DNA from: a bacterium
GTDB lineage: Bacteria; Babelota; Babeliae; Babelales; RVW-14
DNA length: 6,908 bases
NCBI GenBank assembly: GCA_023249955.1
Contig: JAHFBR010000061.1
Span: 1 to 6,908 of the forward strand
Reading direction: 5' to 3'
In this document: piece by piece, positions 1 through 5,089 of the stretch
Position numbering within the stretch: position 1 is the stretch's first letter
Layout: every line of letters starts with the position of its first letter
The notes under the pieces: generated by a model
Seen by the model: only the letters and a program-made list of their open reading frames with translations
Databases searched by the model: none
Told to the model about the DNA's origin: nothing
Position numbers and translations under genes: made by a program

Positions 1-95
1 CCAAGCTCTTGTGTAGCAAATGGAAATTGGTCGGCATTGCCGCGAATTCCATCTGTCCCAAATGCAATACTACGCCCGGAAACCACGTCTGCCAT
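1..95 (-). CDS. glmM: Phosphoglucosamine mutase GlmM, N-terminal fragment (runs off the left edge)
   Basis: Reading the minus strand from an ATG at 95-93 gives 31 codons with no stop. The peptide starts MADVVSGRSIAFGTDGIRGN and continues with ADQFPFATQEL. FGTDGIRG followed by A-x-x-F-P is the conserved N-terminal signature of GlmM, the alpha-D-phosphohexomutase that converts glucosamine-6-phosphate to glucosamine-1-phosphate for UDP-GlcNAc, and hence peptidoglycan and LPS synthesis in the cytoplasm. The catalytic phosphoserine loop and all later domains are outside the window. A Shine-Dalgarno site AAGGGTG lies five bases before the ATG, which supports this start. The gene is divergent from the LysE-type exporter, and a candidate promoter sits at 147-175. 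Related phosphomannomutases share parts of the motif, but this form is most typical of GlmM. Confidence 0.88.
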   Translation of the reverse strand, partial: MADVVSGRSIAFGTDGIRGNADQFPFATQEL

Positions 96-146
96 TTTTA
101 CACCCTTACTGCGCTGATCTTAAAACTATCTGAAACAATTTATTTT

Positions 147-175
147 ATTGTACTCGTCGTGTTAGAATAATACAA
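147..175 (-). promoter_or_regulatory. Candidate glmM promoter
   Basis: On the minus strand the -35 hexamer is TTGTAT (175-170), the spacer is 17 bases, and the -10 hexamer is TACAAT (152-147), which matches TATAAT at five of six positions. Transcription would start near 140, giving a leader of about 45 bases before the glmM ATG. The -35 is only a partial match. The call rests on the good -10, ideal spacing and position. Confidence 0.5.
160..168 (+). promoter_or_regulatory. Candidate extended -10 promoter of the LysE-type gene
   Basis: TGTTAGAAT is an extended -10 element (TG, one base, then TAGAAT, five of six matches to TATAAT). No strong -35 lies 17 bases upstream, only the AT-rich TTATTT, which is usual for extended -10 promoters. 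Transcription would start near 175, about 29 bases before the gene. It sits inside the spacer of the opposite-strand glmM promoter, so the two probably compete. Confidence 0.45.
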
Positions 176-203
176 AAAGATTTCAATGCAATAAAGGGGT
201 GTT

Positions 204-851
204 ATGGATGGGATGTTTTTATTGAAGTGTTTTGTAATCGGCGTTTCTGCAGCATCAGCACTTGGACCAGTTTTTGTCCTGACATTCAACAATGGCGCGC
301 TGCGCGGCTTTCTGAAAGGTTTTTTTACCGCACTTGGCGCGGCACTTGGCGATGGATTACTGATGTTTTTGGGTTTTATGGGCACTCTGAGCGTGTTGCA
401 TGAATCGCACAAGTATCAGGTCGCTATCGATTTTGTTGGTGGTTTTTTGATGTTCGGCTTTGGTATTGTTGTGCTCTTAACGCCACGTACGCTTGCTGCA
501 AACCCATCACCGGCTATCGATTCACCTTTTTTTATGGTCATTAAAACGTTTTTATCAACCGTTTTTAATCCGCTGGCGCTGCTCTTTTTTATGTTTATTA
601 GCGCACAATTCTTTGCAAGCGGCATCAAGCAGTTCACCCTGAGCCAAATTCTTACCGGTGCAAGCCTGACCGGCCTTGGGTCACTTTCTGTGCTGGCTCT
701 TGTTGCTTACATTGCCAGCAGAATTGGTAATGCCGTCAGCTTTCACCGTCTCAGATGGATTAGTGTTGCTACCGGGGTTAGCATTTTGTGCGTTGGGGCA
801 TATTTCTTTTTTGATGCAATCAAAGTGCTGTACCGCGTTTATGTACAATAA
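204..851 (+). CDS. LysE/RhtB-family amino-acid exporter-like membrane protein
   Basis: This 215-residue, strongly hydrophobic protein has about six membrane segments (roughly 5-27, 36-62, 72-93, 112-137, 149-171 and 186-208), the usual size and layout of the LysE/RhtB translocator family in the inner membrane. Family-type features are the ALGP turn at 19-22, the ALGAALGD segment at 43-50, and a TFLSTVFNPLALLFF segment at 115-129 that corresponds to the family's conserved Asn-Pro in the fourth helix. Members export amino acids and similar small metabolites. The substrate cannot be read from the sequence. The SD AAAGGGGTG (193-201) ends only two bases before the ATG at 204. An in-frame ATG at 213 would give a longer spacing and is an alternative start. 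The stop codon runs into the A-tract of the downstream REP-like hairpin. Confidence 0.8.
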   Translation: MDGMFLLKCFVIGVSAASALGPVFVLTFNNGALRGFLKGFFTALGAALGDGLLMFLGFMGTLSVLHESHKYQVAIDFVGGFLMFGFGIVVLLTPRTLAANPSPAIDSPFFMVIKTFLSTVFNPLALLFFMFISAQFFASGIKQFTLSQILTGASLTGLGSLSVLALVAYIASRIGNAVSFHRLRWISVATGVSILCVGAYFFFDAIKVLYRVYVQ

Positions 852-911
852 AAAAACCCGTTCGTATGGATTCGAGACGCACACAGAGTGTGCTCCTCAC
901 CACGAACGGGT
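850..911 (-). terminator. Hairpin plus T-tract, intrinsic terminator for the XRE/S24 gene
   Basis: Read on the minus strand, an outer stem ACCCGTTCGT / ACGAACGGGT (911-902 with 865-856) encloses a second perfect hairpin GCACAC-TCT-GTGTGC (893-879). The T-tract that follows, running to 851, partly overlaps the base of the stem. Hairpin then U-tract is the layout of a Rho-independent terminator. It lies about 75 bases past the stop of the minus-strand regulator. On the plus strand no U-tract follows, so it should act mainly in one direction. The hairpin is one copy of the REP-like element described separately. Confidence 0.6.
856..911 (-). repeat. REP-like palindromic element, copy 1
   Basis: The outer arms are ACCCGTTCGT (856-865) and ACGAACGGGT (902-911). 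Inside them are TTCGAGACGC (871-880) and GCTCCTCA (892-899), which pair as GAG/CTC and GC/GC around a two-by-two mismatch (A877, C878 against T894, C895). The same core with the same mismatch recurs in opposite orientation at 929-974, so this is a repeat family rather than a chance hairpin. Strand is assigned relative to copy 2, which is called plus. The arrangement resembles REP elements, which are mobilised by Y1 (RAYT) transposases. No such gene is in the window. Confidence 0.65.
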
Positions 912-928
912 AAAGCTCATGTTAAATC

Positions 929-974
929 CGTTCGCCCTGAGGAGCCCGCAAGGGCGTCTCGAAGGGTGCGAACG
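929..974 (+). repeat. REP-like palindromic element, copy 2
   Basis: The arms CGTTCGC (929-935) and GCGAACG (968-974) enclose CCTGAG (936-941) opposite CTCGAAGG (958-965). At the tip, GCCC-GCAA-GGGC (944-955) closes a GNRA-type tetraloop. The reverse complement shares TTCGAGACGC and GCTCCTCA with copy 1 in the same order and with similar spacing, so the two copies are inverted relative to each other, 17 bases apart. The outer sequence TTCGCCCTGAG...TCGAAGGG resembles, from memory, a palindromic repeat found in many bacterial genomes. That resemblance has not been checked. Confidence 0.65.
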
Positions 975-985
975 TCTACTCTCAT

Positions 986-1657
986 CTAGCCAAGACGTTG
1001 GTAGCGATAAATCACTTTTCCAATAACTCTAAAATGATCCTTGCCACGTACCAATGCAACTGGCGGCGCTTTGTGGTTGACTGATTCCAACACCACAAAC
1101 TCCTCCATGTAGGTCACTTGCATCATGGCCTTAGTTGGATTATCGTTGCCGTATTCCACAGCAGCAATATCTCCAGACCTCGTCCATGTTTCTGGAGAAA
1201 TAATAAGATAGTCGCCCTTAACAAAATTAGGCGCCATACCGTTATTTTCAACACACAAACAAAACATTGAATCATCACCACTGTTGGCCACAGGAACAAA
1301 AATATCTTTATAACCAGTAGTCACTTGCATAAGTTGATTATTGTAAGGCGAAGGATTTGCAGGAATATCACCCATCACTGGAACAATCTTAAGCTGTAAA
1401 TCTACGTTAATGTTCTCGGGCATCTTGACTGCTGTCTCGACATTGTCGGTGCGCGTTCTGCGTTGCGCAAAAAGATCCACAGGGTGCGATCCAAATGCAG
1501 CGGCAAGCTTTTTGAGCGCGTCCTCATTCCATCGACGCGTTCCATTTTTGATGTGCGTCAGATAACTTTCAGATAGACCGGTTTTTTCGGCCAGCACTTT
1601 TGTTGTCCAGCCCCGTTCTCTTAGTAACTCTTTAACACGAAGTTCCGTTGATGACAT
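986..1657 (-). CDS. XRE-family HTH regulator with degenerate S24 (LexA/CI-like) C-terminal domain
   Basis: The protein has 223 residues. Residues 5-65 form an XRE helix-turn-helix: VLAEKTGLSESYLTHIKNGT at 21-40 is the HTH core, and a DALKKLAAAF helix follows. A linker to about 90 leads to an S24-type domain (about 90-220): IVPVMGDIPANP at 91-102 matches the region around the self-cleavage site, FCLCVENNGMAPNFVKGDYLII at 132-153 matches the Ser-loop consensus V-x-G-D-S-M-x-P...GD, and SGDIAAVEYG at 161-170 leads towards the catalytic Lys region (Lys176 is a candidate). The nucleophile Ser is replaced by Gly140, and the cleavage pair is Ala100-Asn101 instead of Ala-Gly. It is probably a DNA-binding repressor that dimerises through the S24 fold but cannot cleave itself. 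The target is unknown and no phage genes lie nearby. The SD AAGGGGT is four bases before the ATG. Confidence 0.82.
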   Translation of the reverse strand: MSSTELRVKELLRERGWTTKVLAEKTGLSESYLTHIKNGTRRWNEDALKKLAAAFGSHPVDLFAQRRTRTDNVETAVKMPENINVDLQLKIVPVMGDIPANPSPYNNQLMQVTTGYKDIFVPVANSGDDSMFCLCVENNGMAPNFVKGDYLIISPETWTRSGDIAAVEYGNDNPTKAMMQVTYMEEFVVLESVNHKAPPVALVRGKDHFRVIGKVIYRYQRLG

Positions 1658-1709
1658 AAATACCCCTTCTTTTTTGCCCAGTCTAAAATGCTTCCTGGTT
1701 TACATCCAC

Positions 1710-1715
1710 ATAATA
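1710..1715 (-). promoter_or_regulatory. Candidate -10 element of the XRE/S24 gene
   Basis: The minus strand reads TATATTATG across 1717-1709. TATTAT (1715-1710) is a fair -10 and would place the transcript start near 1703, about 45 bases before the ATG. No convincing -35 is present at the matching distance (GCTTTT or GGCTTT), so activation or weak expression is possible. This is a suggestion only. Confidence 0.3.
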
Positions 1716-1837
1716 TAAACAATGGCCAACCGAAAAGCCAGAAAAATTACTACATGAATCAAAAAAAAAATTGTTACATAGAGGCAAATTCAAACCACAC
1801 AAAGAATTCGAGGAGAAAATTATTTAAAAATATGTTA

Positions 1838-1845
1838 GCCTAGGC
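1838..1845. promoter_or_regulatory. GCCTAGGC palindrome upstream of rnhB
   Basis: This perfect 8-base palindrome lies 17 bases before the rnhB start, in the 205-base divergent gap between the XRE/S24 gene and rnhB. Its right half is part of AGGCAAA (1842-1848), which also occurs exactly 60 bases upstream at 1782-1788. It could be an operator for the divergent regulator, or chance. The rest of the gap is AT-rich with a run of ten A at 1761-1770, and it has no clear rnhB promoter. TTCGAG (1807-1812) with TATGTT (1831-1836) is the best weak candidate. Confidence 0.2.
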
Positions 1846-1862
1846 AAACTTTTGGCGAGGCT

Positions 1863-2567
1863 ATGCAACATAAAACATTAAAAATTCAAAAAAATCATTT
1901 CGAACATCTGGCATGGAACGAAAAGCTTTTCGTTTGCGGACTTGATGAAGTTGGACGCGGGTGCCTTGCAGGCCCCGTGGTGGTTGCTGCAGTTATTCTG
2001 CCGCACAACACAACCTATCGTCTGCTCAAAGACTCTAAAATTCTTGAGCCTGAAGATCGTGTTACAGCCTACAACTGGATTACCAAAAACTGTTACTGGT
2101 CGGTGGGCTATGCAAGTCATCAAACCATTGATGCCATCAATATTTATCAGGCAACACTGTTTGCCATGCGTAAAGCTTATTTACAGTTGACTGAAACATT
2201 GCCCTTTCCCATTCAGCAGCTCAAATACATTGTGATTGATGCCATGCCCCTTAACTTGGATACAACGTTTGGGCACGAAGGGCTAACGTTTCATCACTTC
2301 ACGCAAGGTGAACGCTTTTCTACCTCCATCGCCGCCGCGTCCATTGTAGCCAAAGTTACACGAGACCGCCTGATGGAACGCATCAGCACGTTTTTTCCAG
2401 CATTTGCCTTTGAACAACACAAAGGGTACGCCACAAAGCAGCACGTCTCTGCTTTGTTGGCTCAAGGCCCAACAATCATTCACCGCTCAAGCTTTATCAG
2501 TGAAATAAAGCCACGCGAAGCATCAGAAACTAACCTACAACAAACATTGTTTGGCGTTGAACCATGA
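1863..2567 (+). CDS. rnhB: Ribonuclease HII
   Basis: The protein has 234 residues, slightly longer than the roughly 200 typical of bacterial RNase HII. The enzyme cuts RNA in RNA-DNA hybrids and starts removal of single ribonucleotides from DNA. All four metal-binding acidic residues are visible: Asp28 and Glu29 in CGLDEVGRGCLAGPVVVAAV, Asp126 in YIVIDAMPL, and Asp168 in AKVTRDRLM. The GRG (31-33) and DSK (57-59) substrate-binding motifs and the late EQHKGYATKQH segment (184-194) are also intact, so it should be active. The SD GCGAGG ends two bases before the ATG, a short spacing. No better in-frame start is seen. The C-terminal tail ends in QQTLFGVEP, where QQTLF fits the beta-clamp-binding pattern Q-x-x-L-F. 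The stop overlaps the next gene's ATG by four bases, so the two are probably translationally coupled. Confidence 0.95.
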   Translation: MQHKTLKIQKNHFEHLAWNEKLFVCGLDEVGRGCLAGPVVVAAVILPHNTTYRLLKDSKILEPEDRVTAYNWITKNCYWSVGYASHQTIDAINIYQATLFAMRKAYLQLTETLPFPIQQLKYIVIDAMPLNLDTTFGHEGLTFHHFTQGERFSTSIAAASIVAKVTRDRLMERISTFFPAFAFEQHKGYATKQHVSALLAQGPTIIHRSSFISEIKPREASETNLQQTLFGVEP

Positions 2568-3166
2568 AGAAGACCAGTCATTTTGCCGAAGTTATAGAAA
2601 GCTGTCTGGACCACTACACCGCTCAAAACTGGCAGTGGAACCAGTTTCCATCATTCGGCTCACTGGTGCAGGTCGATGACAAAAGCAAAAACATTGTGGG
2701 TATTGTCACACATATCAAGACCGGCTCTTCCGACCCCATGCGCACACCATTTGCATATCAAAAAACCGAAGATGAGCTCATGGCTGAACAGCCGCAGATT
2801 TTTGAGTTCCTAAAAACAACGTTTACGGTGCAGATCGTTGGATATCTTGATAAAGCACTGGATTCAAAAATTTATTACGTGTTGCCTCCAACACCATGCA
2901 AGATCCACGCATTTGTTGCCCCCGCTGATGAACAGCTGCGTAAAGATTTTTTTTCCAAAACCGATTACTTACACCTTCTTTTTGCTTTCGGCGTCAATAT
3001 CCCAAGCCTTGATGAGCTCTTGCTGGCAATCATCAAACAACAGGCAACAACCCATCTTTTTTCATCGGCCGACGTCGATAATCTGTGCTCCACCTTTTCC
3101 CTGCTGACCGGCAACGATTACCGCCGGCTCAAGCTTTTTCTTAAGCGGGTCCAAACCCTTCTGTAG
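2564..3166 (+). CDS. Hypothetical protein, probably HAS-barrel-like
   Basis: The 200-residue soluble protein has no signal peptide or membrane segment. A beta-rich section spans about 28-120: FGSLVQVDDK, NIVGIVTHIKTG, a TEDELMAEQPQIFEFLKTTF stretch (68-87), VQIVGYLD, and IYYVLPPTPCKIHAFVAP (103-120). A mainly helical C-terminal part (125-200) follows, rich in Leu and ending LKLFLKRVQTLL. The order of a small barrel, E-x-P-Q-I-F and a Pro-rich strand ending in H-x-F-V recalls HAS-barrel proteins, a fold linked to HerA-type ATPases, but I recognise this from pattern only and it could be another family. It starts on the ATGA overlap with rnhB, which suggests co-translation and perhaps a role in DNA metabolism. 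No HerA-like ATPase is in the window. No clear terminator follows. Confidence 0.7.
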   Translation: MKKTSHFAEVIESCLDHYTAQNWQWNQFPSFGSLVQVDDKSKNIVGIVTHIKTGSSDPMRTPFAYQKTEDELMAEQPQIFEFLKTTFTVQIVGYLDKALDSKIYYVLPPTPCKIHAFVAPADEQLRKDFFSKTDYLHLLFAFGVNIPSLDELLLAIIKQQATTHLFSSADVDNLCSTFSLLTGNDYRRLKLFLKRVQTLL

Positions 3167-3248
3167 CCCCAGATTTCATGCTTTTTGCCACATTTTCCAC
3201 AGCATAAATTGACAAGCAGAAAACAGATAAAAAAAGATTATTTATTGA

Positions 3249-3276
3249 TTGATAAAATTAGCGCCAGCGCTATATT
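3249..3276 (+). promoter_or_regulatory. Promoter of the small acidic ORF, with palindrome in the spacer
   Basis: TTGATA (3249-3254), a 16-base spacer and TATATT (3271-3276) match five of six positions in both boxes. Transcription would start near 3283, leaving about 33 bases of leader before the ATG at 3316. The spacer holds the inverted repeat TAGCGC-CA-GCGCTA (3259-3272), which reaches the first two bases of the -10, a position suited to a repressor operator. Confidence 0.55.
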
Positions 3277-3315
3277 TCTCTCATGAAAGTAAAAAATCGC
3301 TTGGGCGGGAGTGCC

Positions 3316-3561
3316 ATGATAACAGGACAAGAAAAGACCACATTATCACTAAATTGCTCATATGACGCTGGATATGCAGACACCGGCTACTATGACGCTT
3401 ACCAGCCATTGTACGACATCAACATCGTTTACTACGATGAAGATGAGGACGATGATGTTGAAGCGTGGGACGACCTGAGCATCCCGTTACCAGCCTCTAG
3501 CGGCCACTTTTGCCGGCACCAGTCAAAGATGACAAGAAGTACTTCAAATCATCATCATTAA
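3316..3561 (+). CDS. Small Tyr-rich acidic hypothetical protein
   Basis: I do not recognise this 81-residue product. It begins MITGQEKTTLSLNCSYDAGY. Eight tyrosines fall between residues 16 and 40, followed by an acidic block DEDEDDD at 41-47 and WDDLSIPLP at 51-59. The C-terminus turns basic and ends in four consecutive residues SNHH plus H. No membrane segment or signal peptide is seen. The start at 3316 is preferred because GGGAGTG (3307-3313) lies just before it and a strong promoter starts transcription about 33 bases upstream. An in-frame ATG at 3283 would need leaderless translation. From residue 61 on, it overlaps antisense the 3' end of the convergent MCE gene by 65 bases, so this tail is constrained by the other strand. 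It could be a spurious ORF, but the promoter and SD argue for a real gene. Confidence 0.5.
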   Translation: MITGQEKTTLSLNCSYDAGYADTGYYDAYQPLYDINIVYYDEDEDDDVEAWDDLSIPLPASSGHFCRHQSKMTRSTSNHHH

Positions 3562-5065
3562 AGCGGATACCGCCTCCAAAGAATGGGTTTGCGCGGCGCT
3601 TGCTATAGATATCATCAACACCAAATGACGTGTACAGATTTTTCAGGAAGAAGGCCTTGTTCAGCCACTTCACGTGCGGCCTGGTGTCAATAGGTCTACC
3701 ACTAACATTATCCACTCTATTCACGCCACGGAAATCAAACGCCTCAAGCGTAGTAATCCAATGGAATTTATCGGTTGGAAGTGGTACGTAATAATCACAG
3801 CCAAAACCAAAAGAGTTTTCAAACATTCCAACGCGGAAGGCAAGGCGATCAAAGCGCTTGCCAAACTGCAGGCCAAATAGAATATCGTTCTTCTTTTGAA
3901 TAGTACGCTCGACCTGATCGGCAAACTCAACCTTGCGCTCCAGCGGAATATTAAGTTGGCTTGGACGCATGATATTGCCATTTTCATCCTTGCGTACCGA
4001 GTGAATAACCTCACGCGACACAGAACCCTGTTCATCACCCACCAACTGAACTAGATAGAAGAAGTCGGAATTTGGACGCAGGCGCAGTTCAAAATAACCC
4101 TTAGAATTTTCGTGACGCAGCATGGTTTCGCTGTGCATATCAACCGTCAGCATCAGGCCAGTGGTCTTGCCAACATACTCTTTAAAGCCTTTAATGGTCT
4201 TCTTCAGATCATTGTAGGTCTCTTCTTCGTTAATCAGTTTGCCAAGCAGGCCTTTACCCGTGTTGATCTTTTCAACAACTTCGCCGGCCTCGCGCAATGT
4301 CTCGCGACCCTGAACAGCAGCGTCGCCAACGCTTTCAAACGCATCACCAGCGCGCTGCGAAGCAGAGCTCAAGTTCTGCGCCAAGAAACGCATATCATCT
4401 TTCATCGAAGGAATCGCCATCTTGAGGCTGCCCATAGAGTCTTTAAGATCAGAACATATGCTGTTTAAGTTGTCTTCATTTCGATTCATGGTGCGCTGCA
4501 ACACTTCAGAGAAGTCTGCAATACGTATCGAGGCATTGGTAATCGAGTTAAGCGCCAGGCGCATATTTTCTTCGCCGCGGCGTGAGGCAAAAACAGTTTT
4601 AAATGATGATGCAATGTCTTGAATAGTCGTTGCAATGTCTCTGAATTGATCCAACAGCTCGCCTACACTTGCTGGCGTACGACCAGGCATTGAAAGCGTA
4701 CTGCCGGGCAGCAAGAACCCGGTTGATGGATCGCCGGGATCGATTTCAAGATTTTTGATACCAATCAGACCGTCTTGATGAATCATGGCATAAGCATTTT
4801 TGGCAAGCTTCACATTTTTGTGAATGCGCATCAACATCTCAGCTTTGCCATCAGAAAGCAATTTGATCTCTTCCACCCAACCAACGTCCACACCAGCAAT
4901 TTTAACCGGTGCTTTAACCGCAAGTCCGCTGGTATCGTCAAAAAATGCCCGAAAGATATTGTACTGATCTTTATCGAGCCGAATGGCACGAATGTTAATG
5001 CTTAAATAAAGAAAAACGCCGATGGCGGCCAAGATAAATAGTCCCACACGGGTTTCAAGCTTCAC
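3497..5065 (-). CDS. MCE/MlaD-family lipid transport protein with C-terminal beta-rich domain
   Basis: The 522-residue protein starts with GTG at 5065, supported by AGGGTG five bases upstream. Residues 6-24 are an uncleaved membrane anchor. The MCE domain (about 36-128) shows FRAFFDDTSGLAVKAPVKIA and GVDVGWVEEI, typical of MlaD. MCE proteins form hexamers that carry phospholipids between inner and outer membranes with an MlaFE-type ABC transporter. A long helical section (131-300) ends with GKGLLGKLINEEETYNDL (270-287), common after MCE domains. The C-terminal part (303-515) is a series of alternating beta strands, including LFGLQFGKRFDRLAFRVGMF (396-415) and FGGGIRFNDDDLKYFLSSL (496-514). 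That pattern is seen in some MCE proteins and could dock at or insert in the outer membrane. It follows the GspK-like gene by 24 bases in the same operon. No mlaE or mlaF is in the window. Confidence 0.88.
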   Translation of the reverse strand: MKLETRVGLFILAAIGVFLYLSINIRAIRLDKDQYNIFRAFFDDTSGLAVKAPVKIAGVDVGWVEEIKLLSDGKAEMLMRIHKNVKLAKNAYAMIHQDGLIGIKNLEIDPGDPSTGFLLPGSTLSMPGRTPASVGELLDQFRDIATTIQDIASSFKTVFASRRGEENMRLALNSITNASIRIADFSEVLQRTMNRNEDNLNSICSDLKDSMGSLKMAIPSMKDDMRFLAQNLSSASQRAGDAFESVGDAAVQGRETLREAGEVVEKINTGKGLLGKLINEEETYNDLKKTIKGFKEYVGKTTGLMLTVDMHSETMLRHENSKGYFELRLRPNSDFFYLVQLVGDEQGSVSREVIHSVRKDENGNIMRPSQLNIPLERKVEFADQVERTIQKKNDILFGLQFGKRFDRLAFRVGMFENSFGFGCDYYVPLPTDKFHWITTLEAFDFRGVNRVDNVSGRPIDTRPHVKWLNKAFFLKNLYTSFGVDDIYSKRRANPFFGGGIRFNDDDLKYFLSSLTGAGKSGR

Positions 5066-5089
5066 CGTTGCACCCTATTCTTCTTAAAA

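Noticed and set aside
676..1026. 116-residue plus-strand ORF across the exporter end and the repeats
   Set aside because: It is out of frame with the exporter, translates both palindromes and enters the regulator antisense, so it is a shadow.
1832..1843. Mini ORF ATG-TTA-GCC-TAG before rnhB as a leader peptide
   Set aside because: Only three codons, with the nearest SD (AGGAG, 1811-1815) 16 bases away. No regulatory structure supports it.
3147..3158. GGGT-CCAA-ACCC hairpin as terminator after the HAS-barrel-like gene
   Set aside because: The stem has only four pairs, lies inside the coding sequence and is not followed by a T-run.
3209..3214. Perfect -35 box TTGACA
   Set aside because: No acceptable -10 lies 16-18 bases downstream. 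The TTGATA/TATATT pair further on is better placed.
4112..4468. 118-residue plus-strand ORF
   Set aside because: Antisense to the well-supported MCE coding sequence. No SD or family resemblance.
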